Source: Tractidigestivibacter sp050946515 (GTDB lineage: Bacteria; Actinomycetota; Coriobacteriia; Coriobacteriales; Atopobiaceae). Taken from it: 64,000 nucleotides of DNA. A program made the position numbers and the translations under genes. Below the pieces are notes generated by a model. That model was not told the origin of the DNA. It made no database searches and saw nothing but the letters and a program-made list of their open reading frames with translations. Where the stretch lies: contig NZ_JBMNUX010000005.1 in assembly GCF_050946515.1 (NCBI RefSeq), forward strand, positions 117,090 through 181,089, read 5' to 3'. The first letter of the stretch is position 1; every line of letters begins with the position of its first letter. Of the stretch, positions 25,436 through 35,561 are shown in pieces.

Positions 25436-26047
25436 GCGCCAGGTTGCGCGACTTTTGATGCTCGCCCTTGCCAGGTTGCGCGACCTCTGATGCCGCAGAA
25501 GTCTCTCAACCTGGCGGCACCCGTCGTGTGGGACCGACGAAGAAACGGTGACGTGCATCGTGTGGGGCGCACTTCTCGCCCAGCACCCCCTAGCTGGGGC
25601 TTCTTTGAATCAAGAATCCTGTCGTGTGGGTCTGCGCGAGGAGTCTTTCCCGTCTGTCCCATTGTGTGGGGATTCTCGCCCCGCAGAGAACCAGCAGCGA
25701 GAAGGACCTCCACAAATCCGCAGGTAGAGAATTGGCATGTACTAGGTAGCATTCGAGGAGGTCCCACACAATGGGTCGACGAGACGCCACTGCCCGCACG
25801 CACCCGCACAACAAGCCAGGCGACCTGCGAAAACTTCTGCTGCCCCCACACAACAGGGAGGCTCGTTTCGGGGAGGTCCCACACAATGCAATCGAGCCCC
25901 TCGCCTGCCAAGTTCTGCGAGTTCTGATGCTCGCCCTTGCCAAGTTCTGCGACTTCTGATGCCCGTTTTGCCAAGTTCTGCGACTTTTGATGCCCGATCT
26001 GCCAGGTTTCGCGACCTCTGATGCCGCAGAAGTCGCGCAACCTGGCA
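25436..26047. repeat. Composite intergenic repeat, copy C (best-preserved symmetric core)
   Basis: Two ~31-base units end in a foldback (25470-25515). The core has GTGTGGG sites near 25525, 25559, 25623 and 25662 and CCCACAC-type sites near 25763, 25803, 25844 and 25878. Midpoints of the nested pairs fall at about 25717, 25717, 25706 and 25705, so the eight sites mirror one centre. A right array of four units (from 25904) ends in a second foldback (26001-26046). The central segment CCGCAGGTAGAGAATTGGCA resembles the centre of copy D. It separates the divergent MFS and pepF genes. Confidence 0.87.
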
Positions 26048-26203
26048 GGGACCGATGCGTGGGACAACTCCGCGCGACGCGCGGACCCACCCGGTGCGCC
26101 CGACGCGGATGTTGCCGTAGCGGCGGGTGGGTATGATGAGAAACGGTTCGGTTAGGGCCCCGCTGGGAAGGCCGGGCAAAAAGTTGGAAGACGGGAGAAA
26201 TCG

Positions 26204-27994
26204 ATGGCATTTGAGTCTCGCGACCAGATTGAGGACCGCTACAAGTGGGACCTCTCGTCAATGTATGCCAACGACGCCGCGTTTGAGGCGGCGCTCGAGG
26301 CAGACCAAGAGCTGCCGGCAAAGCTTGAGGCGCACCGCGGAAAGGCCTGCACATCTGCGAAAAACCTCCTCTCCTACCTGCGTCTTCATGACGACGCGAA
26401 GGTAGAGATGGAGCGTATGGCAAACTACGCCGACCGCAGGAGGGACGAGGACACTCGAGTCGCAAGGTGCCAGACCTACTCGGCTCGCGCAATGGAACTC
26501 TACACTCGTACGCAGGCAGCCACCTCATGGTTTGCCACAGAGCTCATGGCGCTGCCGGCCGAGAAGCTGGAGCAGTACATGGCCGAAGAGCCCGAGCTCA
26601 ACCATTACCGCAGGTACTTTGAGCAGGTGCTTCACCTTCGTCCGCACACCCTCTCCGCCCCCGAGGAAAAGCTGCTAGCAAGCGCCCAGGACATGGCAGC
26701 GCAGCCTGGACAGGTTTACTTGCTGCTGAACGATGCCGACCTGACGTTCCCCGACGCCATCGACTCCCGAGGCGAGCATCATCCGGTAACGCACGAGCGC
26801 TACATCTCGCTCATCGAGAACCGCGACCGCGCCCTGCGCAAGTCCGCTTACGACTCGCTCTATGGCACCTACCAGAAGATTCGCAACACCAGCGCCGCGC
26901 TTCTCACCAGCCAGGAGAAGCAGCTCAAGTTCTTTGCCGACGCACGCCACTACAACAGCTCGCTCGAGATGTGCCTCGACGAGAATGAGGTGCCCACGAG
27001 CGTCTATGGCAGCCTCATCAACGCCGTGCACGACAGCCTGCCCACGTTCTACCGCTATGCATCGCTGCGCAAGAAAGTCCTAGGCGTCGACGAACTGCGA
27101 TTCTGGGACATGTACGTTCCTCTTGTCGACAGCATCGAAATGGACTTCACCTTTGACGAGGCAACCGAGCTCATCCAGAAGGCGCTTGCGCCACTCGGCA
27201 AGGACTACCTGGATATCGTGCGCACCGGCCTTTCCCAACGCTGGATTGACGTTTACGAGACCCCGGGCAAGGCCTCAGGAGCATACTCTGCCGGAAGCTT
27301 TGGGAACCATCCCGTCATATTGCTGAACTACCAGGGCAAGCTCGACGACGTCTTTACCCTGATTCACGAGATGGGCCACTCGGTTCACACTTACCTCTCG
27401 TGCAAAACGCAAGGCGCAACGTACTCTGACTACTCGATCTTTGTGGCGGAGGTTGCCTCCACGACCAATGAGGCCCTGCTCACGCACTATCTGCTTGGTC
27501 ACGAGACCGACCCCGCACGGCGAGCCTACATCCTGAACCACTTTGCAGAGCAGTTCCGAACCACGCTCTATCGCCAGACCATGTTCGCCGAGTTCGAGCG
27601 CGACGCCGCAGAAATGTGCGCCCACAACGGAGGGCTTACCGCCGAGGACCTTTGCGAGCGCTATGGCGACCTCAACAAACTCTACTTTGGTCCCGAAGCC
27701 GTAGTGGACGACAAGATCAGCCTAGAATGGGCGCGCATACCACACTTCTACTACGACTTCTACGTCTACCAGTACGCAACCAGCTTTGCGGCGGCTGTCG
27801 CCCTTTCGGAGCGCATCATCAACGAGGGCGAGCCCGCCGTTCGCGACTATCTGAACTTCCTGAGTGGCGGCTGCAGCAAGACGCCAATCGACCTTCTTCG
27901 CGGAGCCGGCGTCGACATGTCAACGCCAAAGCCTGTCGAGGATGCACTTGCGTACTTCTCCACCATCGTCGACCAGCTTGAGGCGACCCTGTAG
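26204..27994 (+). CDS. pepF: Oligoendopeptidase F
   Basis: 596 residues, the usual length for this M3B zinc peptidase, which cleaves oligopeptides of roughly 7-17 residues in the cytoplasm. The zinc site is H388-E389-M-G-H392 in FTLIHEMGHSVHTYLS, with the third ligand Glu in FVAEVASTTNEALL downstream. The N-terminal W-D-L-S-S-M-Y segment near 16 and the RRAYILNHFAEQFRTTLYRQTMFAEFE block are characteristic. The ATG follows GGGAGAAATCG. Single gene with its own terminator. Confidence 0.95.
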   Translation: MAFESRDQIEDRYKWDLSSMYANDAAFEAALEADQELPAKLEAHRGKACTSAKNLLSYLRLHDDAKVEMERMANYADRRRDEDTRVARCQTYSARAMELYTRTQAATSWFATELMALPAEKLEQYMAEEPELNHYRRYFEQVLHLRPHTLSAPEEKLLASAQDMAAQPGQVYLLLNDADLTFPDAIDSRGEHHPVTHERYISLIENRDRALRKSAYDSLYGTYQKIRNTSAALLTSQEKQLKFFADARHYNSSLEMCLDENEVPTSVYGSLINAVHDSLPTFYRYASLRKKVLGVDELRFWDMYVPLVDSIEMDFTFDEATELIQKALAPLGKDYLDIVRTGLSQRWIDVYETPGKASGAYSAGSFGNHPVILLNYQGKLDDVFTLIHEMGHSVHTYLSCKTQGATYSDYSIFVAEVASTTNEALLTHYLLGHETDPARRAYILNHFAEQFRTTLYRQTMFAEFERDAAEMCAHNGGLTAEDLCERYGDLNKLYFGPEAVVDDKISLEWARIPHFYYDFYVYQYATSFAAAVALSERIINEGEPAVRDYLNFLSGGCSKTPIDLLRGAGVDMSTPKPVEDALAYFSTIVDQLEATL

Positions 27995-28080
27995 CGCCAA
28001 CTAGAAGCGACCATTGGTTCGCAGCGCACCAAGCGAACGCTCGTGGGCGGGAGCGGGCGCATTTTGGGCACGTGCTTTTG

Positions 28081-28124
28081 CGCGGGAGAGTCGGTTTCAT
28101 TGCCGCCTCTCCCGCGTTACTTTT
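28081..28124 (+). terminator. Intrinsic terminator after pepF
   Basis: A perfect 10-bp stem CGCGGGAGAG / CTCTCCCGCG with a 16-base loop is followed by TTACTTTTC, 86 bases after the pepF stop. Confidence 0.8.
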
Positions 28125-28172
28125 CTCCATGGGGTGTAGCATGAGGTATCTCAGGCAAAAGATGGGAGTCGC

Positions 28173-28475
28173 GTGAGCCTTCTCGCAAGCATCGGAATAG
28201 ACAAGCTCCTCTTTGGCGCGGCCATCGCACTGATCACAATGGTTGGCGCAGGCGCAATTCTGCTGTTGGTCGGCATTGTGCTAGCAATCGCTCACGCTCA
28301 CTGGGTGCGTAAGCACAGGCGCAGCGCCTCTCGCAAGTCGCGCGCGGACGATTCCGAAGATAACGACGAGCGCCGTCGCTTAATCTCAAAAATCTGCATT
28401 ATATTCGGTATCATTCTCCTCGCAATCGCAGCCGTCGCGATTATCTGGATCGTGTTCGCATATAACGGCAGCTAG
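28173..28475 (+). CDS. Small two-helix membrane protein
   Basis: 100 residues from a GTG start with TGGGAGTCGC upstream. Two hydrophobic helices (about 14-40 and 74-96) flank a basic then acidic loop (HWVRKHRRSASRKSRADDSEDNDERRR). Codon use fits the neighbours. No family is recognised. The gene stands alone between pepF and the NodB deacetylase. Confidence 0.6.
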   Translation: MSLLASIGIDKLLFGAAIALITMVGAGAILLLVGIVLAIAHAHWVRKHRRSASRKSRADDSEDNDERRRLISKICIIFGIILLAIAAVAIIWIVFAYNGS

Positions 28476-28651
28476 AATCTCCTGCCAGGCTCTATCGCTT
28501 ACAGAGATTTTTCAGAAATAGACGCAGATGGCTTATTTCGCAGAGACACAAGCTTGACGAAGTGTCGTATGGTTGTCTGCGTAAGCGGCGACTTTTCTGA
28601 AAATGCAACGAAAACGAGCCAACCACGTCGGACAAGGTTTCCGGAGGTTAG

Positions 28652-30028
28652 ATGTCTGACACCAAGAATGACCGCGAGCCTCATCGCCGAGAAGATATAC
28701 GGTCGGTAGAACGACAAGGCGCCACAAAGGGTGACGAATCACGCCCCGTCTCGCGGCAAGGCTTCGACATCGTTACCAAAGGCAGCGGATTCACTCCCGT
28801 AAGCACTATCGATCCCCAACACGGCTCATCTCCGAAGCGACCTAAGAAGCGTTTTGTGAAGCAGACGCTCATCCCCCTGCTCGTCATTGCTGCCATTGTC
28901 GGCGGCGGAATCTTGTGGTGGATGAACCTGCGGCCCGTGCAGGTAACCGTCAACGGCAATCTGGAAAGCGTAACGATAGGCACGACTGTCAATCAGATAG
29001 TCAGCGACGAGGGCATCCAGACCACGGCAGGAAACTACATCAGCGTAGGCGGTAACGTGCTTGCCGAAGGTCAGGGCTATCCATACTCGGTGACTATTGA
29101 CGATCAAAGCATGGACTATGACTCCGGCAGCGCATACAAGGTGCAAGGTGGCGAGCAGCTGAGCATCACCGACGGCGCCGACCGCATGGAAGACTACGAC
29201 TCCGAGGTCGTTGAGGTGGCCCCCAAGCTCACGATGGACAGCGACGTGGGCACTATCAACTACATCTCGCAGTGGGGCTACCCCACCATAAAGGAGGTCC
29301 GCACCGGAAAGGAGAGCGGCGAGACCGCCGATGGCGAGATCTATCAGCAGGGGCAGGACTGCGTCATCTCGGTCAGGGACGTTGAGCCCTCTGACGGCAG
29401 GAAGCTCGTTGCGCTTACCTTTGATGACGGGCCAAGCGAGTATACGCAGCAGTACTTGGAGATTCTTAAGGAGAAGGGCGTAAAGGCAACGTTTTTCTGC
29501 CTTGGAGCCAAGGTCGAGGAGTATCCCGACGAGGCAAAGGCCATCGTCGATGCCGGCTGCCAGATCTGCAGCCACTCCTACAGCCACCCCGATCTTAGAA
29601 CGTCGGATCAGCAAACCGTCCTTGACCAGCTGACCAAGTCCTTCTCGGCAATCGAGACCGCGACCGGCGCCAAAACCACTACGTTCAGGCCGCCTTACGG
29701 CGACTTCACCCAAAAGACGTGGCTTTTGACGAACGGCATCGCGACCGTGGCCGTTCGCTGGAACATCGACACCGAAGACTGGCGCCAGCCCGGCGTTGAC
29801 GCCATCGTCTCGGCGGCCACCTCAAGCGTAAAGTCAGGAAGCATCATATTGATGCACGATGGCGGAGGCGACCGCTCCCAAGACCTCGAAGCGCTCCCGA
29901 AGATAATCGACGAGCTGCAAGACGAGGGCTATGAGTTTGTCACGATCAGCGAGCTGCTTCAGAGCGACGACTCCATTCCTGACGACATTGCCAATTGCGA
30001 CGCGACAATGCCCGATGATGCCGTATGA
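28652..30028 (+). CDS. Membrane-anchored NodB-type polysaccharide deacetylase
   Basis: 458 residues. A cytoplasmic basic N-terminus (~70 residues) is followed by one transmembrane helix (about 73-93, LIPLLVIAAIVGGGILWW), then ~155 residues of beta-rich unknown sequence containing three short repeats, then the CE4/NodB domain (about 248-440). The catalytic base and metal Asp are D258 and D259 in LTFDDGPSEYT; the H-x-x-x-H metal site is SHSYSHPDL and RPPYGDFT is motif 3. The enzyme should work outside the cell on peptidoglycan or another N-acetylated glycan. An inverted repeat (TTTTTCAGAAA near 28508, TTTTCTGAAAA near 28591) flanks its upstream region. Confidence 0.9.
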   Translation: MSDTKNDREPHRREDIRSVERQGATKGDESRPVSRQGFDIVTKGSGFTPVSTIDPQHGSSPKRPKKRFVKQTLIPLLVIAAIVGGGILWWMNLRPVQVTVNGNLESVTIGTTVNQIVSDEGIQTTAGNYISVGGNVLAEGQGYPYSVTIDDQSMDYDSGSAYKVQGGEQLSITDGADRMEDYDSEVVEVAPKLTMDSDVGTINYISQWGYPTIKEVRTGKESGETADGEIYQQGQDCVISVRDVEPSDGRKLVALTFDDGPSEYTQQYLEILKEKGVKATFFCLGAKVEEYPDEAKAIVDAGCQICSHSYSHPDLRTSDQQTVLDQLTKSFSAIETATGAKTTTFRPPYGDFTQKTWLLTNGIATVAVRWNIDTEDWRQPGVDAIVSAATSSVKSGSIILMHDGGGDRSQDLEALPKIIDELQDEGYEFVTISELLQSDDSIPDDIANCDATMPDDAV

Positions 30029-30094
30029 CCAAGCGAGATCGGCTAGTTTGGCCACGGGTCCCGAAGACGCTGAAGACATGAAAGCTCTCAACGC

Positions 30095-30889
30095 ATGAAA
30101 ATAGCAATCATTACCGGTGCTTCAAGCGGGCTTGGCAAAGAGTACGCTCGCCTCGCCGACAAGAGCCACGAATACGATGAGCTGTGGCTTATTGCCCGGC
30201 GAGAAGAGCGCCTGCGCCAACTTGCTGCGGAGCTCTCCACGCCGTCGCGCACCTTGCCATACGACCTGTCGACGCGAGATGCCCCGCGCGAGCTTTCGCG
30301 CCTGCTAGAAAATGCCGCTGCCAAGACCGCTGAGAAGGGCGACAGGCTGATCGTCGGAATGCTCGTCAACGCTGCGGGCTTCGCCAAGTTTGGCACCTAT
30401 GCAGACCTTACGCTAGACGAGGTCGACTCGATGATCGACGTCAACTGCCGAGCCCTTGTCGACCTCTCAAAGGTGGCCCTCCCCTATATGGATCGCGGGT
30501 CCAGGCTCATCCAAATTGCTTCGAGCGCGTCGTTTCAGCCGCTGCCGGGGCTCAACGTCTACGCCGCGACCAAGGCGTTCGTTCGCTACTACACCAGGGC
30601 GCTGCGCTTTGAGCTGCGCGGGCGGGGCATTCGCGTGACGGCCGTATGTCCGCTGTGGATCAAGACCGAGTTTGCCCAAGTAGCCCGCAACACCGCCAAC
30701 GGTCAGACCGTAAAGCACCTCTACCCAATGCTTTCGGCACGCCACGTCGCGCGCTGGTCGATGCGCATCAACACCATCAACTACCCCATCGCGACCTGCT
30801 GCGTCACGGGGTTTCTCATGCGCGTATTTTGCAAGATTTTGCCAGCGCCCGTCGTCATGTGGGCATGGGAAGGGCTGCGCCGCATCTAG
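30095..30889 (+). CDS. Short-chain dehydrogenase/reductase
   Basis: 264 residues. The cofactor motif TGASSGLGKEYA is at residues 8-19, NAAGF near 94 and the catalytic Y-x-x-x-K is YAATK near 153-157, with IQIASSASFQPLPGLN supplying the catalytic Ser. The C-terminal part is hydrophobic (CCVTGFLMRVFCKILPAPVVMW), suggesting membrane contact. It begins 66 bases after the deacetylase gene and may share its transcript. Substrate unknown. Confidence 0.88.
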   Translation: MKIAIITGASSGLGKEYARLADKSHEYDELWLIARREERLRQLAAELSTPSRTLPYDLSTRDAPRELSRLLENAAAKTAEKGDRLIVGMLVNAAGFAKFGTYADLTLDEVDSMIDVNCRALVDLSKVALPYMDRGSRLIQIASSASFQPLPGLNVYAATKAFVRYYTRALRFELRGRGIRVTAVCPLWIKTEFAQVARNTANGQTVKHLYPMLSARHVARWSMRINTINYPIATCCVTGFLMRVFCKILPAPVVMWAWEGLRRI

Positions 30890-30925
30890 CTGAAGCGGTT
30901 GCCCGGCGTAGCCCCCGTATCCCTG

Positions 30926-31810
<885 letters not shown>

Positions 31811-32068
31811 ATTGATCTCCTTGGAGATTGATGGTAGGTGTGTCCAGAGACACAATACCCTTTAATGAGCAAAACGTGCTTGCGAGACGCATACGCACAA
31901 ACACAGGACGAGGCCAAGCGGGCGATGGCAGCCGCCCGCATCAAAGCGCCATCGCGGCCGCGAAAAAGGCATCCGTCTCGACTTTCTTTACCAAATGACC
32001 GCTGGCAGTCCAATCGTGGAACAATGGTTCAAGCGCTTAAACAGTTTGACGAATGACAGGTGAGCTGC

Positions 32069-32416
32069 ATGAATTCGCAAAGCATAAACCAGTTGGCAAG
32101 CGAGCTGGAGCAAGCTGGGCAGTTGCTCAACGCACTTGGTGACAGGACGCGGCAGTACTTGATTATGGTGATGATGAAATCGGGTAATTGCATGGGCCTT
32201 CGCGTGGGAGATATCGCAGCGAAGACGTCACTCTCGCGTCCCGCCGTCTCGCATCACCTTCAGATCATGAAGAAGGCAGGGCTTATCAAGGTGCGCAAAG
32301 AAGGCACCAAGAACTATTACTATTTTGATGAAACTAGCACTGCTCTAGACCAGCTTATCCAAACCCTAATAGATGCGCGAAATGCAATGAGACAGCTTCC
32401 TGACAGGGCTGAATAG
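32069..32416 (+). CDS. ArsR/SmtB-family winged-helix regulator
   Basis: 115 residues from the ATG at 32069 (AGGTGA upstream; a GTG at 32060 is possible). The winged helix is typical: LNALGDRTRQYLIMVMMKSG, then LRVGDIAAKTSLSRPAVSHHLQIMKKAGLIKVRKEGTKNYYYF. No CVC or other clear metal-binding Cys motif is present (one Cys, in GNCMG), so metal sensing is not supported. No obvious target gene adjoins it on the same strand. Confidence 0.87.
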   Translation: MNSQSINQLASELEQAGQLLNALGDRTRQYLIMVMMKSGNCMGLRVGDIAAKTSLSRPAVSHHLQIMKKAGLIKVRKEGTKNYYYFDETSTALDQLIQTLIDARNAMRQLPDRAE

Positions 32417-32439
32417 CCTCAGAAGGCTCCGCTGGAAGG

Positions 32440-32817
32440 CTAGAGATTCTCCTCTCCCCAATCCTTGAGCTCCATGAGCACGGGAATCAGCGATCTGCCG
32501 CGGTCGGTAAGGCTGTACTCAACGCGCACCGGCATCTCGGGGTACTGCGTGCGCTTTACCAGTCCGTCAGCCTCAAGCTCCTTGAGCGAGCTTGCCAGCA
32601 TGGTGTTGGTGATTCCAAAAACCAGCCGGCGCAGCTCGCCATAGCGCAGCTCGTCCGACTGTGAAAGCGCCACCAGCAGCAGGATTTTCCACTTGCCGCC
32701 GATCGCATCCAGAACGCGTCGAAGCGCGCAGCCAGACCCGGTGATGCTGGGGTCGGCACTGGCAAAACATGGAGAAAGCGCGATGCTCTTCTCGGTATTT
32801 TCGCTGGTAGAGGTCAT
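32440..32817 (-). CDS. HxlR-family transcriptional regulator (divergent from thioredoxin)
   Basis: 125 residues from the ATG at 32817. The HxlR winged helix is clear: C49-like site at GSGCALRRVLDAIGGKWKILLLVALS, YGELRRLVFGITNTMLASSLKELEADGLVKRTQYPEMPVRVEYSLTDRGRSLIPVL. A conserved N-terminal Cys is typical of redox-sensing members. It is divergent from the thioredoxin gene, and the 118 bases between them hold repeated TACCACGTA sites, so it probably controls trx and itself. Confidence 0.88.
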   Translation of the reverse strand: MTSTSENTEKSIALSPCFASADPSITGSGCALRRVLDAIGGKWKILLLVALSQSDELRYGELRRLVFGITNTMLASSLKELEADGLVKRTQYPEMPVRVEYSLTDRGRSLIPVLMELKDWGEENL

Positions 32818-32831
32818 AGTAAGAACTTCCT

Positions 32832-32880
32832 TACCACGTATATATAAACTGCGTACTTGCTCAGGAAAATATACCACGTA
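32832..32880. promoter_or_regulatory. Candidate HxlR operator: direct repeats TACCACGTA
   Basis: TACCACGTA occurs at 32832-32840 and again at 32872-32880, 40 bases apart and thus on the same helix face. Each is joined to an AT-rich step (TATATA, AAATA), and GCGTAC lies between. They flank the likely promoters of the divergent hxlR-type and thioredoxin genes. Binding is inferred. Confidence 0.55.
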
Positions 32881-32935
32881 AAGTGATAGTCGAAACCAGA
32901 CGCGCGAGACCCGCGCAAGAGAGAAAGGAACGACC

Positions 32936-33253
32936 ATGGAGTACACGTTCACAGCGAAGAACTTCAAGGACGAGGTCGTCGACAGCGATAAGCCGGTCCT
33001 GGTTGATTTTTATGCCGACTGGTGCGGACCTTGCAAGATGATGATGCCCGTCGTCGAGCAGCTGGCCGAAGAGTACGACGGACGCGTCAAAGTTGGCAAG
33101 GTCAACTCCGACGAGGAGCAGGAGCTTGCCGCCGCGTTCAAGGTCATGAGCATCCCGAGCTTCTTCATCATCAAGGATGGCAAGGTCGTCGACCAGCTTG
33201 TTGGTGCTATGCCAAAAGACCAGCTGAAGGCTCGCATTGATGCCCAGCTGTAA
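32936..33253 (+). CDS. trxA: Thioredoxin
   Basis: 105 residues. The redox pair is C30-G-P-C33 in VDFYADWCGPCKMMMPV, with the cis-Pro in VMSIPSFFIIKDGKVV near 75. Length and layout match classical thioredoxin, which reduces protein disulfides in the cytoplasm. GAGAAAGGAACGACC precedes the ATG. Divergent from an HxlR regulator, which suggests a stress-responsive thioredoxin. Confidence 0.95.
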   Translation: MEYTFTAKNFKDEVVDSDKPVLVDFYADWCGPCKMMMPVVEQLAEEYDGRVKVGKVNSDEEQELAAAFKVMSIPSFFIIKDGKVVDQLVGAMPKDQLKARIDAQL

Positions 33254-33325
33254 GCTGGAGCGATGGGCTTGCTGACCAGCAGCCCAAATAGCGGTCAGCG
33301 CGCCAGCTTATATCAAAGAATTAAT

Positions 33326-33360
33326 GACCGGCCGGGTGCGATCCACAAACCCGGCCGGTC
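33326..33360. terminator. Strong hairpin between trxA and the HAD gene
   Basis: A perfect 12-bp stem GACCGGCCGGGT / ACCCGGCCGGTC with an 11-base loop lies between two convergent genes. It lacks a U-run on either strand, so it may act as a weak two-way terminator. Confidence 0.55.
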
Positions 33361-33398
33361 GCGCTATTAGCGATGTAGGAGTATGGCCAGCCGAGAGG

Positions 33399-34223
33399 CT
33401 AGCCAAGAAGCCCCAGGGCTTTGAAGCCGTTCCAAAGCCCGTCCTCATCCACGCCGGTCGTCACAAAGTCGGCGCGCTCTTGCACGACCGGAGAGCCACT
33501 CCCCATTGCCACTGACGTCCCCGCGTACTCGAGCATCGCAAGGTCATTCTCGCTGTCGCCAAAGGCGATGCTGTCTTTTTGCGGAACGCCGACGGCATTG
33601 AGAAGGCACTGCATGCCAGTTGCCTTGTCATAGCCGCGAGCCATGATTTCGCCATCACCGGATCCAAACCTTCCGAAGCTGGATCCCACAACGGTAAAGT
33701 CGGGACCGACAGCACGGCGAAGTTGATCATATGAGTCGGGCGAGCGATGGTATACGACCTTCTCGATTCGCTGGGCATCGTGGATGTTGTCCAGGATGGT
33801 GACATGACCGAAGTTCTTGGCGCGCTCGCTTGCAAGCTGGGGATTGTCGCCAAAGAGCTCTCGGCGATAGTCCGCCACGGACTGCGAGCCGTACATGTCG
33901 TCGGCTCCTTGGAGAAAATAGTACGTTCCGCGACTATCCAGATAGTCGACAAGACCGTCAAGCTTATCTTGGTCGATAAAGTGCCGCAAGAGGAGCTTGT
34001 CGCCAAGATGCACCTCGGCGCCTGCCGCGCAAACGACGCCATCAAAGAGACCCGACGAGATGAGCCCCTTCTGGACTTGCGTGGGGGTGCGGCCAGTGCA
34101 TATGACGAGAGCGTGCCCGTTCTGGCGAGCGAGGACAAGCGCGCGACGCGCGGAGTCGGGAAGCTCGCCGCTGAAATTAACGAGCGTCCCGTCAATATCG
34201 AGAAAAATGACCTTGCGACCCAT
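33399..34223 (-). CDS. HAD superfamily Cof-type phosphatase
   Basis: 274 residues. Motif I is FLDIDGTLVNF near residue 7, motif II is VICTGRTP, and the C-terminal metal motif is AFGDSENDLAMLEYAGTSVAMGSGSPVVQERADFVTTGVDEDGLWNGF. A C2 cap lies between. Substrate unknown; these proteins often act on sugar phosphates. It stands alone and is related to the HAD gene at 16703-17542. Confidence 0.9.
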   Translation of the reverse strand: MGRKVIFLDIDGTLVNFSGELPDSARRALVLARQNGHALVICTGRTPTQVQKGLISSGLFDGVVCAAGAEVHLGDKLLLRHFIDQDKLDGLVDYLDSRGTYYFLQGADDMYGSQSVADYRRELFGDNPQLASERAKNFGHVTILDNIHDAQRIEKVVYHRSPDSYDQLRRAVGPDFTVVGSSFGRFGSGDGEIMARGYDKATGMQCLLNAVGVPQKDSIAFGDSENDLAMLEYAGTSVAMGSGSPVVQERADFVTTGVDEDGLWNGFKALGLLG

Positions 34224-34394
34224 CTTGTCCTCTCAGGCGTTCCCCTCCTCAGTCCAATGCAGAGGCGGGGGCTTAACTGTACGACCGTATAAGAGTACCG
34301 CCAAGAGGGGCTGCCGAGCTAAGGGGCTTAGCTAGATTGCAGGCAGCTTCACCAGAATCGCAACCCGTCGAATGCGCCGGGCGCTCGCTCACGC

Positions 34395-34981
34395 TGCCAG
34401 GTTGCGCGACTGCCGATGCCCCCACGATAGGGGCTGCCAGGTTGCGCGACTTCTGATGCCAGGGCATGCCAAGTTGCGCGACTTCTGATGCCGGCTTTGC
34501 CAAGTTGCGCGACTTCTGATGCCCAACCTGCCAAGTTGTGCGAGCTCTGATGCCGCAAAAGTCGCGCAACTTGGCAGCGGCGCGTTGTGTGGTGCAGGCG
34601 AAGAATTGATCTCTCCATCGTGTGGGACGCACTTCTCGGACAGACCGCCTACCTGCGGTTCCCTGCGTCTCGAAACTCATTGTGCAGGTCGCGGCAGGGG
34701 GCTCCGGTCTCCCCTCGCGTTGTGTGGGGCTTCTCGCCCTCGTCGCGAGCTGCCGGCGAGAACGGCTCCGCAAAGCCGCAGGCAGAGAATTAGCACACGA
34801 CAAGTGGCATTCAGAGCAGCCCCACACAATAGAGCTACGCGGCGTAACCACCCAGGCTGTCCCGCACAGCACGACGCGCGACCTGCGAAAACGCCGCGGA
34901 GCTCCACACAACGGGCAAAGTCATTTAGAGCCGGTCCCCACACGATGGAAGACGACCCTGTCTTGCTAGGTTGTGTGGGGC
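34395..34981. repeat. Composite intergenic repeat, copy D (left array plus symmetric core)
   Basis: Five units of the ~31-base repeat (core CCAAGTTGCGCGACTTCTGA) end in a foldback (34530-34575). The core has GTGTGG-type sites near 34585, 34619, 34680 and 34720 and CCCACAC-type sites near 34821, 34861, 34902 and 34937. Nested pairs have midpoints near 34775, 34775, 34765 and 34765 and separations of about 100, 181, 285 and 352, nearly those of copy C. There is no right array; it ends with an extra TTGTGTGGGG. It lies between the leftward HAD and rpiB genes. Confidence 0.87.
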
Positions 34982-35011
34982 AATGCGACGCTCGTTGCCG
35001 CTATGTCCTCG

Positions 35012-35455
35012 CTACTGCTGGTTCTCAATCTCGGTAATCTTGGCGATTCGACGAATATGGCGCTCGGCATTGCTGAACGGCGTGTCGAGGAAGGTGTCGA
35101 CGATCTTCAGCGCTAGGCCCGGACCAAGCACGCGAGCGCCCATGGTCAGGATGTTTGCGTCGTTGTGCTGGCGAGTGGCCTCTGCCGAGAAACAGTCGCT
35201 GCACAACGCGGCGCGAATGCCCTTGAACTTGTTTGCCACAATTGACACGCCGATGCCCGTGCCGCAAATGAGGATGCCTCGTTCGCACTCGCCGCTCTGG
35301 ACGGCGCGCGCTACCTTTGCTGCATAGTCGGGATAGTCGACGGATTCGGTGCTATAAGTGCCAAAGTCCTTGTACTCAAGTCCGCGCTCATCCAAGTGCT
35401 TCTTGACTTCCTGAAGCAGCTCGTAGCCGCCGTGGTCACAACCAAGAGCGATCAT
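35012..35455 (-). CDS. rpiB: Ribose-5-phosphate isomerase B (RpiB/LacAB family)
   Basis: 147 residues from the ATG at 35455 (GGGAGAAAAAGCG upstream). It interconverts ribose 5-phosphate and ribulose 5-phosphate. Motifs are GCDHGGYELLQEVKKHL at the start, the catalytic Cys in GILICGTGIGVSIVANK near residue 68 and CSDCFSAEATRQHNDANILTMGARVLG. Length matches the family. It lies 106 bases after phzF; it may belong to the end of that operon or have its own promoter. Confidence 0.93.
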   Translation of the reverse strand: MIALGCDHGGYELLQEVKKHLDERGLEYKDFGTYSTESVDYPDYAAKVARAVQSGECERGILICGTGIGVSIVANKFKGIRAALCSDCFSAEATRQHNDANILTMGARVLGPGLALKIVDTFLDTPFSNAERHIRRIAKITEIENQQ

Positions 35456-35561
35456 CGCTTTTTCTCCCTTGCAATCGAGAAGGACGCTTCGCCGCAATGG
35501 TAACCCATACTCGCGAGAAGAGCGACGACGCTGTAGCCCGGGCGCCATCATGGTCCGCCTA

